64,000 bases of DNA from Trissonchulus latispiculum (Eukaryota; Nematoda; Enoplea; Enoplida; Ironidae). The notes under the pieces are model-generated. The model had not been told where the DNA came from. It searched no databases and saw nothing but the letters and a program-made list of their open reading frames with translations. The position numbers were made by a program, and so were the translations under genes. Location: NCBI GenBank assembly GCA_030248195.1, contig JASAND010015763.1:1-64000 (forward strand). The letters run 5' to 3'. Below, in pieces: positions 1 to 11,365 of the stretch (within the stretch, counting starts at the first letter, position 1; every line of letters begins with the position of its first letter).

Positions 1-1770
1 GAGCCTTCGCAGAAGTCCCTGCTTACTCGAAAGGGCGTTTATCCGTATGATTACATGGATGGTTGGAGCAGATTCAATGAAATGGAACTCCCGCCAAAAG
101 AAGCATTTTATAGTCGATTGATGGAGCAAGACATTTCTGACTCCGACTATGAACACGCCACTGCAGTATGGCAATATTTTAATGTACAGACTCTTGGTTC
201 ATACCATGACTTGTATTTGTTAACTGATATTTTGTTGTTGGCTGATGTCCTTGAGAACTTTAGAGCTTTTTGTCTTCAGCATTATCGCTTGGATCCTGTC
301 CATTACATTACTTTGCCTAGTTTTGGATGGGATGCTTGTCTTAAGCTGACAGACATTAGGCTGGAACTTCTCAAGGACAGCGATCAATATATGTATTTTG
401 AGCAGGGAATTCGTGGCGGTGTAGCGATGATCTCTCATCGCTATGCTAAAGCGAATAATCCCTATCTTGATAATTTTGATGATAGTTTGCCAATCTCATA
501 TATTATGTATTTAGATGCTAATAATTTGTATGGGTGGGCAATGAGTCAAAAGCAACCTTGTGCAAAGTTTCATTGGCTTTCACAGTCTGAAATTGAGAAA
601 ATTGATTGGTCTACAGTTGATGTGGACGGGGAGGAGGGGTATGTTTTAGAAGTTGATCTGGGGTATCCAAAAGATCTCCACCAATTGCACAATGGCTATC
701 CACTTGCTCCTGAGAAATTGATCATCTCTGATGACATGTTGTCACCATATTGTAAACAGCTGAAAGCAGATCTCAATGTAGCTGATTCAAAGGTGTACAA
801 GCTCGTGCCCAATCTTTGCAATAAACAAAAGTATATTATTCATTTTCGTAATTTAAAACTTTATTTATCATTGGGCCTGAAATTAGAGCGAGTACATCGT
901 GTCCTTGCTTTTCGACAATCTGCATGGATGCATAAATACATCAGCTTTAACACTGAGATGCGCAAGGCTGCTAACAACGACTTTGAAAAGAATTTGTTTA
1001 AATTGTTAAATAATTCTGTGTTTGGAAAGACTATGGAAAATGTACGCCAATACATAAATGTGGAGCTTGTATGTGATCAGGTTCGATTCAGCAAATTGGT
1101 ATCAAATCCTCGTTTTGAGCGGGCAACTGCTTTTAATGAGGACTTGGTAGCAGTCTGTATGAGTCGAGCGACGGTGGAGCTCAATAAGCCCATCTATGTT
1201 GGGTTTAGTGTGCTTGACTTGTCAAAGCTGCTCATGTATGATTTCCACTACAACTATATTGTTCCGAAATATAATAATAAATGTAAATTGTTATTTACTG
1301 ATACTGATAGTTTATGTTATTTTATTGAATGTAGTGATATATATAAAGATATGTCTATTGATTCTAATCTGTTTGACTTTAGTGACTACCCTTCCGATCA
1401 TTTTTTGTTTTCCACAACCAATAAAAAGGTAATGGGAAAAATGAAAGATGAGACGAATGGTAGTCCTATTTCTGAGTTTTGTGGTTTGCGGGCTAAAATG
1501 TATAGTATTTTGTGCGGTGGGGAGGCTAAAAAGAGGGCTAAAGGGGTTAAAAAGTATGTGGTAAAACGTTATCTGAACCATTCTGATTATGTTGAAACGT
1601 TGTTTGATAAATCCCTTCGTCGAAATGTAATGAATATGATCAGAAGTGATAAGCATCAACTATTCACCTTAACTTCCAACAAAATTAGCTTGTCAGCTTT
1701 TGATGATAAGCGTTACATTTTAGATGATGGGATTACTAGTTTATCTTATGGTCATTGTGATATTGTTTAG
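1..1770 (+). CDS. Protein-primed type-B DNA polymerase of a large DNA transposon (5' end outside window)
   Basis: The frame is open from base 1, so the start lies upstream; 589 codons are visible. Seen: YHDLYLLTDILLLADVLENF fits the third exonuclease motif; YLDANNLYGWAMSQ is polymerase motif A with D172; KLLNNSVFGKTMEN is motif B near residue 335-346; LLFTDTDSLCY is motif C with the catalytic D434 and D436. The C-terminus (RSDKHQLFT, LSAFDDKRYIL, LSYGH) is typical of DNA_pol_B_2 proteins carried by Polinton-like and related elements. These enzymes replicate the element from a protein primer. No stop or frameshift occurs in the visible part, so this copy is young or under constraint. Exonuclease motifs I and II should lie upstream. 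A convergent small gene follows. The family is clear; the exact element type is not, because no integrase or terminal repeat is visible here. Confidence 0.92.
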   Translation, partial: EPSQKSLLTRKGVYPYDYMDGWSRFNEMELPPKEAFYSRLMEQDISDSDYEHATAVWQYFNVQTLGSYHDLYLLTDILLLADVLENFRAFCLQHYRLDPVHYITLPSFGWDACLKLTDIRLELLKDSDQYMYFEQGIRGGVAMISHRYAKANNPYLDNFDDSLPISYIMYLDANNLYGWAMSQKQPCAKFHWLSQSEIEKIDWSTVDVDGEEGYVLEVDLGYPKDLHQLHNGYPLAPEKLIISDDMLSPYCKQLKADLNVADSKVYKLVPNLCNKQKYIIHFRNLKLYLSLGLKLERVHRVLAFRQSAWMHKYISFNTEMRKAANNDFEKNLFKLLNNSVFGKTMENVRQYINVELVCDQVRFSKLVSNPRFERATAFNEDLVAVCMSRATVELNKPIYVGFSVLDLSKLLMYDFHYNYIVPKYNNKCKLLFTDTDSLCYFIECSDIYKDMSIDSNLFDFSDYPSDHFLFSTTNKKVMGKMKDETNGSPISEFCGLRAKMYSILCGGEAKKRAKGVKKYVVKRYLNHSDYVETLFDKSLRRNVMNMIRSDKHQLFTLTSNKISLSAFDDKRYILDDGITSLSYGHCDIV

Positions 1771-1782
1771 TTTGTTGTTGTC

Positions 1783-1817
1783 AATAAAGAAGTACCAACG
1801 ACTTTGTCTTATTTATT
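1783..1817. terminator. Overlapping convergent polyadenylation signals
   Basis: AATAAA at 1783-1788 lies 13 bp after the polymerase stop on the plus strand. TTTATT at 1812-1817 reads AATAAA on the minus strand, about 60 bp past the stop of the convergent gene. The two genes therefore end tail to tail in about 100 bp, as in compact mobile elements. Confidence 0.6.
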
Positions 1818-1876
1818 GAATAAGATAAGAATATTAAGCATAGTATATACAATAGCAATACGTGTCAGTATAGGTG

Positions 1877-2410
1877 TCATTCACTGTCCATTTCTTCATT
1901 CAGGAAAAAGTGTAGCAGTTGATGAGCTCGGTGAGCTGAACAGTATTTAGCTCCATCTCTTTGCATGTGGTCCGGACAACAGGTATTGTCTTCGTCATTA
2001 GGTATCAGCATGTAGCTGGGAACCCCCATGGAACCAGCCTCTATTACCCTGATAAAGTTTTCCCTTTCCATCAACCCAGAACGAATAATGTTCCACTGGG
2101 AAATACCCTTGGTGATAACCTTGTCAACATTGGCATCCTTCAAAATGTTGGAGATGAGGTCCATTGCTTGGTCCCAAGTTCGTAGATGAGGACTAGAGTC
2201 CCAGTCGAAACAAGATCGCTTCGTGACATACTGGATAGTCTCCTGTTGATTTGATGTTAGTTTCTCCAGATCATAGGGAGCACGAATAAACAAATGATGT
2301 ATATCTGGCTGGTGAGACTTGGGCCGTTGAATCAACACAGTCACCTCTAAAGGGATATCTCCCAACTTCTGAACTCCAATGCACGCAACAGCAACAAATG
2401 CAGTAGACAT
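1877..2410 (-). CDS. Conserved mobile-element protein of unknown function (177 aa)
   Basis: The frame is open from an ATG at 2422, but I prefer the second ATG at 2410 (MSTAFVAVACIG). A TATAAAT box at 2441-2447 puts transcription start near 2416, and a decayed relative at 50756 begins with MAIAVFALSCIG at the matching place. Visible features are LGDIPLEVTVLIQRP, WDSSPHLRTWDQAMDLIS, KVITKGISQWN, and a C-terminal Cys/His cluster (TCCPDHMQ, KYCSAHRAHQLL) that could bind metal. No signal peptide or clear membrane segment is seen. I do not recognise the family. Its convergent position against the polymerase suggests it belongs to the same element, which is inference. The alternative is a host gene captured or flanked by the element. 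Confidence 0.7.
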   Translation of the reverse strand: MSTAFVAVACIGVQKLGDIPLEVTVLIQRPKSHQPDIHHLFIRAPYDLEKLTSNQQETIQYVTKRSCFDWDSSPHLRTWDQAMDLISNILKDANVDKVITKGISQWNIIRSGLMERENFIRVIEAGSMGVPSYMLIPNDEDNTCCPDHMQRDGAKYCSAHRAHQLLHFFLNEEMDSE

Positions 2411-2440
2411 GACTGAAAACATACCTATGTTGAGTGTTGT

Positions 2441-2447
2441 ATTTATA
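2441..2447 (-). promoter_or_regulatory. TATA box for the 177-aa gene
   Basis: Plus-strand ATTTATA reads TATAAAT on the minus strand. It lies about 31 bp before the preferred ATG codon at 2410, implying a very short 5' leader. Confidence 0.45.
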
Positions 2448-3089
2448 GGTAGGAAAGTAGGTTAGGATGAGTCATAGAAACCGGTTATAACTGGTTATAT
2501 TGTAGCAGTGTGCTATTATTGATGTGTCCCAAGCGCCACAAACTAGTTGCGTAGGATCTGCCTCAAGCGCCTCCTGCGCCTCTGCACCAGAACTGTCATT
2601 TTTATACTACTTACTGAGTAAACTTCAAAGCTTTGATTTATGAAATAACATACATAGTTTGTAAGATCAGATAGGATACAGCAGCTGGTTCTTTCAGATG
2701 CATAAAATGGAATCCATTTGATACCTGGATTCAACTTCCAAAGCTCTGTTCTTTCTTAAGTGTATGTTCCACTGAATCATGTGTCGGCCAGTTTGAGTTG
2801 TGTGCCTCCAAACACGGGTAGGAGTTGTTTAATATTTAGATTAATGTTCAGTATATCCTTGATAATTGAGTGTAAATTCACCTTTTTGTTGACAGTCAAC
2901 GACGACGACATACATGCTTGCCCAACTAAGGGGGTCTCCGCACGTCGGGTACCAAATTTAATAGACTTTTTATAAACACTTTGTTCCATCTGCAAAAATT
3001 GTAGACCTTCTAAAAACTCTAAAACGTTGACAGCGCCACCTAGCCAGACAGACAGATAAAACCAGACATCTCCGTACTCACGAAAATAA
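2448..3089. other. Non-coding stretch
   Basis: Short open frames on both strands show no recognisable motif, splice sites or compositional bias. No repeat was spotted. Confidence 0.5.
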
Positions 3090-4030
3090 TATACAGTCTC
3101 AACGAAGTCTGACCAGAAAATGCAAAAAGCGAAATTGTTTTCTTTATATCTCAAAAACGCTGCCAGATAGCTACCATAAAGTATATATTTTCTGAACCGG
3201 AATGATGAGATCTTTCTTCTCGTCAAAATTCTTTTGAAATTTCCCTTGCGATTTCAAAGGGCACCGCTTTCATATGTACAAAAAGAAAGATGCATCGTAC
3301 TACTGCGATTTTTTCAGGAAAATTTACCCCTTGTATGAAAGTCCGACACACCAAATTTCAACTTTGTTTGTTGAAAATTGCTTGAGTTATTTCATTTTTT
3401 AGATTTTCCAAATCCTTTGATCTGTGCCGCTTTTTTGACTTTGACTGGTCACTACTCGTGACTCGCTCACTAGAAAAATTTTCGATTAGGTTTTCAGAAC
3501 CGCATAGGCATCAGCTTTAACCTGATCTATCTGGTATTTCAAAATTTGAAAGTAGATTTTTTCGAAAAATACCACTTTTCGACCCAAAATTTCGGCATAG
3601 CTGTTCTAGCACAGGTGAGTAAAAATAGCTTCATCATAAAGTTCGATCTGCGGTGAATCCAACGATATAAACGTTTCGTGGCTACGACTTATATTGCAGC
3701 AGCAATGAATTTCTAAACAATTTCCCTTATTTCAGATGGTTTTTGCAGTTGACACTGGCTCAGGCAAATCCAGGCGGCAACATCAAAGACATGGGAAAAT
3801 TTTCCTGAAAAAATCACGTTTGTACCACGTACCAATCTTTCTGCTCATATTAAAGCTTCGCAAATTGAAATCGCACGACAAATTTAAAAAAAAAACATTT
3901 TCACGAAAAGAAAGATCTCATCATTCCGGTTGGGCAAATATATACTCTATGGTAGCTGTGTTGCAGCGTTTTTGATATATAAAGAAAACAATTTCGCTTT
4001 CTGCATTTTTTGGTCAGATCTTAGAAGCTC
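3090..4030. mobile_element. Foldback element, about 0.94 kb
   Basis: The left arm near 3104-3250 (GAATGATGAGATCTTTCTT, AAAACGCTGCCAGATAGCTA) returns in reverse complement near 3866-4020 (AAGAAAGATCTCATCATTCC, TAGCTGTGTTGCAGCGTTTT). The arms diverge by scattered substitutions and the exact ends are not resolved. No transposase frame is present, so it is non-autonomous. Confidence 0.65.
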
Positions 4031-5059
4031 GCATGTACTTTGAACACACATCAACGCTTACACAAAAACACAGTTACATAAATACATTCTACCCAGCAAA
4101 ACCCACCCAATAGGGTCAAGACGTAACTTCTCCCGACTACACATAGACGGGGAACAATCTAGATTCTGATGTATAAATGCCTTGAAGATACAATTCCTAT
4201 GAAGCGATAAGCCGGAAACGACATCACAATTCAGCTGTGAACAATAATAGATCACAGTACTTTCATAACTGCAGGGAGATTTTAGGTGCCCTGAAGACTT
4301 ACCGAAAGCAGACAGCATTGTGCACTGTTTTGAGCAGGGTTTGGAATCTTTAAACGAACCGACTACTTGTGCCTTCTTGCCTGACATTTCCTGCCATGAA
4401 GGTATTAATCTCTTGCTTTTTATTTTCATGTAATATTTTTTATTTATTTTCTTGCTTTACACTGCTTTTTGTGGATTCTCCTAAATCAATTCCAACAAAG
4501 ATGCAGGATGGTTAAGCTATAATTAAGGATTTTACTGTCATCGGGATGGGGACTAAGCATTTAACAGCACTATTAATGTCAATCAAATCCATCTGTCTCA
4601 ATGTATACAGATTTGATGTCTTCATGTAGTTGCAAAGCATGCTAAAAGACCAGTACAGTTTGCCCTATTATTAGGTGTAGTTATAACCTGAAGTATACCA
4701 TTGCAATAGAATAAAGTCAACATGTTTAGTAGTATCCAAACATCTGAATTCAATGCGTCTACGGTTCATTAGATCTGCGTATAGTGTTTCAAAGGACAAA
4801 ACATCTAAATTTTGCAAATTGTTACATATGTTCAAAACATCTAACTAATCTTAACTTCATATGATGGCGATATTGTAAACACTTACAATTATTGGTTAAT
4901 TTAAAGAAATTTAATTTGTTTTAATTTATTTACTTTTTTGTTAGTAAGCAGTGCGGTTTGCGAATAATACTTTGATGTTTTATCAGAACTCAGAAGAAGT
5001 TTTGTCACTACACATTTCGTCAGCAGAATTCATGAACCTTAGACGATTTTACGTTTTAA
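4031..5059. other. Mostly featureless; one Cys-rich minus-strand open frame
   Basis: A 123-codon minus-strand frame (4058-4429) contains ten cysteines (for example CSKQC and DCSPSMC) and a possible acceptor at its 5' side. No family is recognised, and AT-rich sequence surrounds it. It could be an isolated exon or chance. Confidence 0.3.
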
Positions 5060-5430
5060 ACAGACATATAGTAAGAGTACACAATGATAAGAGTATACCA
5101 CTAGGCATACTCTCGTTATCACAGAAAAACTATGCTCTGCTCGACTGACCCCGAAACCAGACCATAGTGTCGCCACCGCAAATCAGTAGATCGTCGAAAC
5201 CAGGGTACTCTCACTCGCTATATACTTGTATGTTTGTATGTATGTATGCTCAAAACAAAAGCTGTGCATGAGCGAATTTTGTGTATGCTTCGAGCTTTAG
5301 AAAACAAGCATTGCGTTTGAATTTTTTAAGGTGGTGGGTCTGATTTGCGGGGATCAGCCGTTAGAGTGCGGAACATAGTTTTTGCTCTGATAACATATAT
5401 GTAATGAAAAGGCCATTTGTAGGTCGTTTT
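5060..5430. mobile_element. MITE of the GAGTACATAATGATAAGAG family
   Basis: The left end has AGAGTACACAATGATAAGAG followed by a short hairpin (TACCACTAGGCATACTC) and AAACTATGCTCTG. The right end repeats this inverted (CATAGTTTTTGCTCTGATAAC). Related copies lie at 32236-32650, 23383-23793, 41700-42056 and the palindrome at 24229-24885. Confidence 0.6.
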
Positions 5431-5650
5431 TCTTTGTCCCTTATTCTAAATTAATTTTCGTTCTCGTTAATTCAATACTGGGCACAGGATCTACTCTTTT
5501 AGGCTTCATACATACATAACATGAAAAACAGGTGTCGTCATTCGCAGTTTAAATCAGACAGGCTGCTTACAGGGGCAAGCCACATATTTCACTAGACCAA
5601 TCTACTATCTAACTAGAAAGTCGGTCGCGCAGGGAAAGCCGGTCAATTCA

Positions 5651-5860
5651 ATTAAGGGGGGGTTGCTTTTTGGCAATTTTTGACCTTTTCCGATTTTGCT
5701 CATTTTCACGTATTTTGTAGTCCCACTGGTCCTCAAAACAAGACAGGAGCGTTTTGCGTAATATTGCTTCTATCGTTCTGTAGAGCCCATCAAAGGTGAC
5801 CTTGACATGTGTTGAACATAGAAAAATGTCAAAAGCAAATCGTCATTTTGCACAATTTTC
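5651..5860 (+). mobile_element. Single arm of the TTAAGGGGGG foldback family
   Basis: TTAAGGGGGG followed by GATTTTGCTCATTTTCACGT and a TTTTGCGTAATATTGC segment matches the arms at 20500-20740 and 32833-33000. No inverted partner is found nearby, so this is a half element. Confidence 0.5.
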
Positions 5861-6918
5861 ACGTTCATTTAATAATTTTTCACTTATGATCCATTCGAAA
5901 GCCACCAAATTTGACACACAAGAATGAACCCAGTTCAAGGGGTGAAGGTTCCCAAAACCCAAAACAAGCATTAACCCCACTTATAGTTTCCTAGGGAGAT
6001 AAGTCCCCCAGTTCTGATCTTTCTTGCAAACAAACCCATACCCCATTTTGGAGTGGACTTTCTTCTTCAAACTTCCCCAACAAAGTCTGCTAAATCTAAT
6101 CACAATGCAGTTTAGTGAGCAATTTCAAGAATGGACCGCTAAAACGGAGACAACAATCTGACCCACAATTCAGAGTTAAAACGTCACAATTTCATATCCA
6201 AATGATCAAATAACTGTCACCCCAGAATTATTAGCTAAACTGAATGATTAAAGAAAACTTCACAATCCTTATCCAATCCACAAGAGAAGATATTCAACCA
6301 TACAGTCACAAGAAAAGAAACTCAAGCATTAAAAATCAGAAATTACGCAATCAAAGATAAATTCAGATTCATTTTAGCTCATACCTAGCATTTCAAAATT
6401 TCCTGCCTCCACATATAGCATGCCTAGTGGCAGACTCTTGGCATTGTGTACTCTTGCTTTACATTACACTACACACAGTTATCAAACTGCAACGTTGATA
6501 TAGCGCAATTGAGACAGCGGTAGTTGAGATTGCACCCGTTGAGATAGCGCAAATGAATAGCTCATAATGGTATAATAAATATCAGTGTTGTTGCTGTTGT
6601 GTTTTGTTCTTAAAGCGCTGCCCTTTCGCTGTTTTGGCTTTATCCAACTGACGAAGTGAACGAAGGTGAGTACTTTAATGCTTATAAAATTACTAAAATT
6701 TGTTTAAATACGTTAATGTTTGTGTGAAAATTGCTTACGTATCTACCCGTTTAAACGAGGGGGTATTTCAGTCAATTCCATTCCAGCCATTCCCTAAGAG
6801 GCAACCTACATGTCTAAGTAGATTCTCACAAGAAAACACAAGAATACGCCAAGACTGTTCCGTTCCAATGGCCGAATTATTTGGAAAAGTCAGAAAAGTT
6901 TTTGTTATTTCATATCCG
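5861..6918. other. Non-coding stretch
   Basis: Only short spurious frames. A minor degenerate repeat of a GTTGAGATAGCGCAAAT unit occurs at 6494-6555. Confidence 0.45.
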
Positions 6919-6920
6919 TA

Positions 6921-7498
6921 CAGTCCTGGCTAGAAATAGTGTACCCTTCCTTCGCGAATGCGAATAGCCTTCGCATCTGGTTAGAGGTATTAAATTAAAG
7001 CCATTCGCGAAGGCTGACCTTTCTGACCCTTCACACTTCATTCGCGCGCCTGTTGCAAACAAGGCCAATTTGAAGACCACTAGCCTTTGCTAAAGGAGCA
7101 GTTGGCGCTATCTAAGCACATTGGCTTCTCCTGGCTAGAAATAGTGTACCCTTCCTTCGCGAATGCGAATAGCCTTCGCATCTGGTTAGAGGTATTAAAT
7201 TAAAGCCATTCGCGAAGGCTGACCTTTCTGACCCTTCACACTTCATTCGCGCGCCTGTTGCAAACAAGGCCAATTTGAAGACCACTAGCCTTTGCTAAAG
7301 GAGCAGTTGGCGCTATCTAAGCACATTGGCTTCACAGCTGGAAGCCTTAACATTAAGTTTCCTTCGCGAAGGCGTTCGCCAGGCGTCCAAAAGCCATTCG
7401 CACGCATTCGCAGAAATTTAATATGCTTAACCTGCGAATGGCGTTCGCGAAATTGCGAATATTCGCGAAAATGGGTACACTATTTCTGGCCGGGACTG
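6921..7498. mobile_element. Tc1/mariner-type MITE with internal tandem duplication
   Basis: The terminal inverted repeat runs CAGTCCTGGCTAGAAATAGT at the left and matches the reverse complement of ACTATTTCTGGCCGGGACTG at the right. TA dinucleotides flank both ends (6919-6920, 7499-7500), which is the Tc1/mariner target duplication. Many TTCGCGAA-type words fill the inside. No transposase is encoded. Confidence 0.85.
6924..7333 (+). repeat. Tandem duplication, two units of 205 bp
   Basis: Unit 1 (6924-7128) and unit 2 (7129-7333) read identically by eye, including the left terminal repeat. The MITE therefore carries a second internal copy of its own left end. Confidence 0.88.
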
Positions 7499-7500
7499 TA

Positions 7501-8689
7501 TCAATTCTTTGCTTGCATCGCGTGCATTTTACAATTATAATTGTGAAGTAATGAGTATCTGATACATGGGTACGCATGGACCCGTGTTCGTCTCTATAGC
7601 TGCAGAGTTAAAATATTTTTCTGAATCCTCAATTAAAGTTGAGAAAACAACTTTCCAACAGCCAACCGGGTCATTCTTGAAGTTATCGGCTGTAGGATAG
7701 AAACAAAATTATGACAAAAACTGGTGTCATCTCTCGTTGAACTAAAACTCGAGGTTAAATAAATCTCAAAGTGCTGGCTTTAGTCTTAGGTTTAGGCTTA
7801 GTCTTAGGATTGTTTTGAGTTTGAGACATGAAGCACATCCTATAGGTGCACAGTACGTTACTCGTTTCCTGTCAATCGTCGATCTCGAAAATTAATCGGA
7901 GAAGCAGGAGGAGAACGACATGAGAACAATTTGCGATAAGTTGAATCCTGTTTGCGGAATCCACGACTTCCTTTACACTATCGTACCAACTTCCACATCT
8001 GTGTCTATTCGGTAAAAGATCCCAGTCGTTTGCGCAGGTGTTGTGGGGAAACGGACCTTTTTAGTACTATTTGGGACAAAGAAGATATGGAAAAATTGGG
8101 CTAAATTATGGTCCATCAAATCTTGCTCTTAGCTTTAACTAAATTCACCACAATATATATATGCACGCGTAAGTTGAAGAGTCAGAATTCGGCCTGTTAA
8201 AAAGGGCCACCGGTCACAGTCAAACTGCTCATTTTTGTAAAAGTTTGTAGTACAAGAAGTTTGGAGTCCACGAAATAAGGACAAACGATTTCCATAAGTT
8301 AGCTGCTGCGTTTCTGCAGAGCCCATCAATACTGCCATCGAACTACATGAAACGTTATACCAAAGGTGCATTAAAACATATGGAATAAAACAGTGGAAGT
8401 GTTCTACTGAAATATTTCATATCTGAAAATCTAGTAAGATGGAGAAAAGTGATAGGCTCAGAAATATTTTCCGCTAAATGAGAGATTATGTCCTGAAAAT
8501 AAGTGTTACGAAGCCATACTTGTATCAAAATTACAGCCTAATATTTTTCTTAATGTATACCATGAATCTAGTTTTGCATTTCAATCATTTTCATCAAAAT
8601 TTAACTGGCTTTAATTTTTAAAATTCACTGCAGCCAGAATAAAGATTTTCTCCAGAAGCATCAGTTGCGTCGACCGATACTTCTACTAG
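7501..8689. other. Non-coding stretch
   Basis: No supported gene. A small run of TTAGTCTTAGG/TTTAGG words occurs at 7780-7810, too short to call a telomere-like repeat. Confidence 0.45.
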
Positions 8690-9865
8690 GGAACCGTGTC
8701 AAAAATGACCGTTAAATTTATCGTGTACACGATTTATCTACACAATATAATTCGTGTAGAAATCGTTTAAGCTGTTTGTTTTGTTTTTAAGAAATGTTTT
8801 GAAGTTTTTACTGCTGCGCCTCGGTGCAGCAGTTCTACTAGAATCGGTTTTAAAGTTCGTTTAGCACATCGGCAATGATATTCATGTTTTGTCACATAAA
8901 ATACACACGCTGCATGTCGTCACAGTTATGCAATATATGTTTCAATATGCAAATTAAGTATTTGCAGAAGAAGAACGTCAGTTAAACGTTAGACTACGTT
9001 TAATCTCTTCAATAAAGAAGTTGCCACAGTTTGCTTTGAAAGACTTAAGATCACATGCATATAGCACAGCTCTCGGTGTGTGCACAAATGCGACTCCGAT
9101 ATTTCTGCTTAGTTGCCGCATGCACACGTTCCGAATTGAGATTATTTATTAGACTGAATGTGTTCTACAAGTTTTACAAATTTCAGTCTCGCGTAAAATG
9201 CAAATCTGTTACAATCATATTATCAGACTGAATCCTATTATATTGTCATTTTATCATATGAGTTGCAGCACAAAAAAATGCGTAGATATAGGAAATACAA
9301 GAATGAAATTGACAGAAATTGTAAACGTTGTATGGAACGTTTTCATGTAGTTTCATGTAGTTTTCATTCCATCGTTCAGAAATATAAACGTTTTCAAAAA
9401 TACGGTGGTACATATAACTAATTGTTTACAACTTGAACGGAACTCCATAATATACCTACAGTTTGGACGAAATTCCTTGGTATACCTACAGTCTGCTGAT
9501 ACACAAACTGACACACATTAGATTAGAAATTTACTCGCAGCAGGTCCATTGTTACCAATATGTAACCATTTCCATCAGTAGAATTCTGCTGAAATCTAGA
9601 TAATTTTGTACAAAACTGTTGCTTGTTATAAGAAATCTCCAAGCTTGTGGTGTAACTTAGCAAGCTAAAACCTTGTGCTTAACTTATTCATTCATTATTT
9701 TCGACTTGGAAATATTGTCAACCTGTTTGCTACCGGAAAGAAAAGAAGTTGGAAGAAAAACAGAACTCAAAAAAGAAACGTGTAAAAATCGTTTAAGTTT
9801 GTTCCAAAACGCTTGAAATTCGTGTAAAATAAATCGTTTACACGAATTTATTTTTGATACACCTC
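8690..9865. mobile_element. Foldback element, about 1.2 kb
   Basis: The left end (GTGTCAAAAATGA, then ATCGTGTACACGATTTA and GTAGAAATCGTTTAAG) is mirrored at the right end (GTAAAAATCGTTTAAG, TAAATCGTTTACACGAA, TTTTTGATACAC). The interior has no coding signal. Confidence 0.6.
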
Positions 9866-10502
9866 CTAGCTTACTAGGATCACTTAATTAGAAAAATAAA
9901 AATGAAATTATAATAATTAGTGCAAAATTTCCATTTGGTGATTTATAAGTTTAGTGCTGTAATTTCTAAAAGGAACTAATCTCCCAGAAATGCTACGAGG
10001 GGATAAAACCTGCAAAGTAGGGAATTTTGGGAGTCTCTTTTACTCCACGAGCTAGTCAATACGTCCCTGATAAGTGACATATGTTGATTCTCACGCGTAT
10101 GGAACACAGCAACACATAACACGAATGAAAGCCTCAAGCCCCTCCTTCTGCACGTCACACGTACAATTGACAAGACTTCCGTCTCCGAAAATTTTTGACT
10201 CGGTTTGAAAATTTTAAATCTGTCATGGTTTGGTGCTGTTGCTGAAAAGCCAGTCCTTAATGCTTTCTTTTGCTTGCTTGATATATCCCCGTTCTGCATC
10301 TGTGACCGGATAGTGCCAGCATTGCAACTGCTGGATCAGAACTGCTCAGTGTGTGAGGTCGGAGTGTAACCAGTACTCATTATAAACTTTCTGCAGGCAT
10401 CGTGAAGCGGATATATTGAGAACGCAAAACAACCCCCAAATAAACATTTTACATACATTAAAAGGCCTAGTTAGAGCTAATATATCTTGTCTTGCGTCAT
10501 AG
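9866..10502. other. Flank upstream of the orphan CTLD exon
   Basis: I searched the plus strand for further CTLD exons and saw none. A 107-codon minus-strand frame (9976-10299) shows no recognisable motif. Confidence 0.4.
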
Positions 10503-10726
10503 TAACGAGCTTTCAAATTTAGGGACATGGGCATATCCTTCTGATCCAGGCTGTCTGGCCAAAGGATTGGTTTGGGCTCCAGGTCACCCTGATGACCCGG
10601 AACATCTCAAAAATTATTGCGGTATTGACTCGTCTGCGGAGGTGCGCCACTTTCAAGGCACATCTGATCTAAAGTTTATCTGTCAAATATCCAAATTCCA
10701 GCTGGCCGATGCCTGTGATATGCAGA
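10503..10726 (+). CDS. Isolated exon encoding the C-terminal half of a C-type-lectin-like domain
   Basis: The acceptor is TCATAG before 10503 and the donor is GTAAAC after 10726; phase runs 2 to 1. The product contains VWAPGHPDDPEHLKNYCG and SDLKFICQISK. These fit the CTLD region W-x-P-G-x-P-(N/D), a conserved inner cysteine and the closing I-C-Q. Exon 7 of the channel at 30667-30830 has the same 2-to-1 phases and also ends in LICQI. The HPD triplet sits where canonical CTLDs carry EPN or QPD, so this copy looks closer to a ligand-binding CTLD than the channel's own domain. No sister exons are found nearby. It could be a remnant or part of an upstream tandem gene interrupted by repeats. Confidence 0.6.
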
Positions 10727-11365
10727 GTAAACATTTTTCTCCTATTTCTTTCTTCTATTTCTCAGCTATTTATAAAAATGCTATGCTCCAGAGTTTGACG
10801 ATTTGATTTGGCTTCTGAAGAGCGTGAACTGCTTTTGCGTGCTAAAAGTTTCCCAAGTAAATCAGCCGTTATCTTCAGAAAACATGTTTTTCAAGATATG
10901 CCTTTTCAAGAATTAAGCTGTAATTAGTTAGTCATTGGTTCTGTAGTACACTGCAGTCATGAATGGTCTGGAATGTAGTTGTTGTCAAACCTCTTAATGC
11001 TGTAGTTCTATGCTCTCGATTTGCGTTTTTAGCTTGATAGAAGAGGTCCTATTTCAAATCGAACATTTGTGTTTGGCTTTGGACATTCTCAAATCCATGT
11101 GAAAGCAAGAATAAGTCGAACGGACGACTACAGTTGCTTTTTTCTTTAGTTGTGCATTATCGAAGCAATTTCACCATGCAAAATCAGCTTCATAGGAGGA
11201 TGTGGGGGTGCAATAATTTTAGACCATACGAAATTGAATCAATATCGTTGTCGGTTAAAAATATCAGATAAATAACTTTAACAAATAACTTTCAGATAAG
11301 CAATTGCTACCCGGCATAATGTAAAACGAACTAGAACCAAAAGATATCAGTTAGACTTATTCTGG
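10727..11365. other. Non-coding stretch
   Basis: No match to the downstream channel exons was seen here, although a complete paralogue would need them. Confidence 0.4.
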
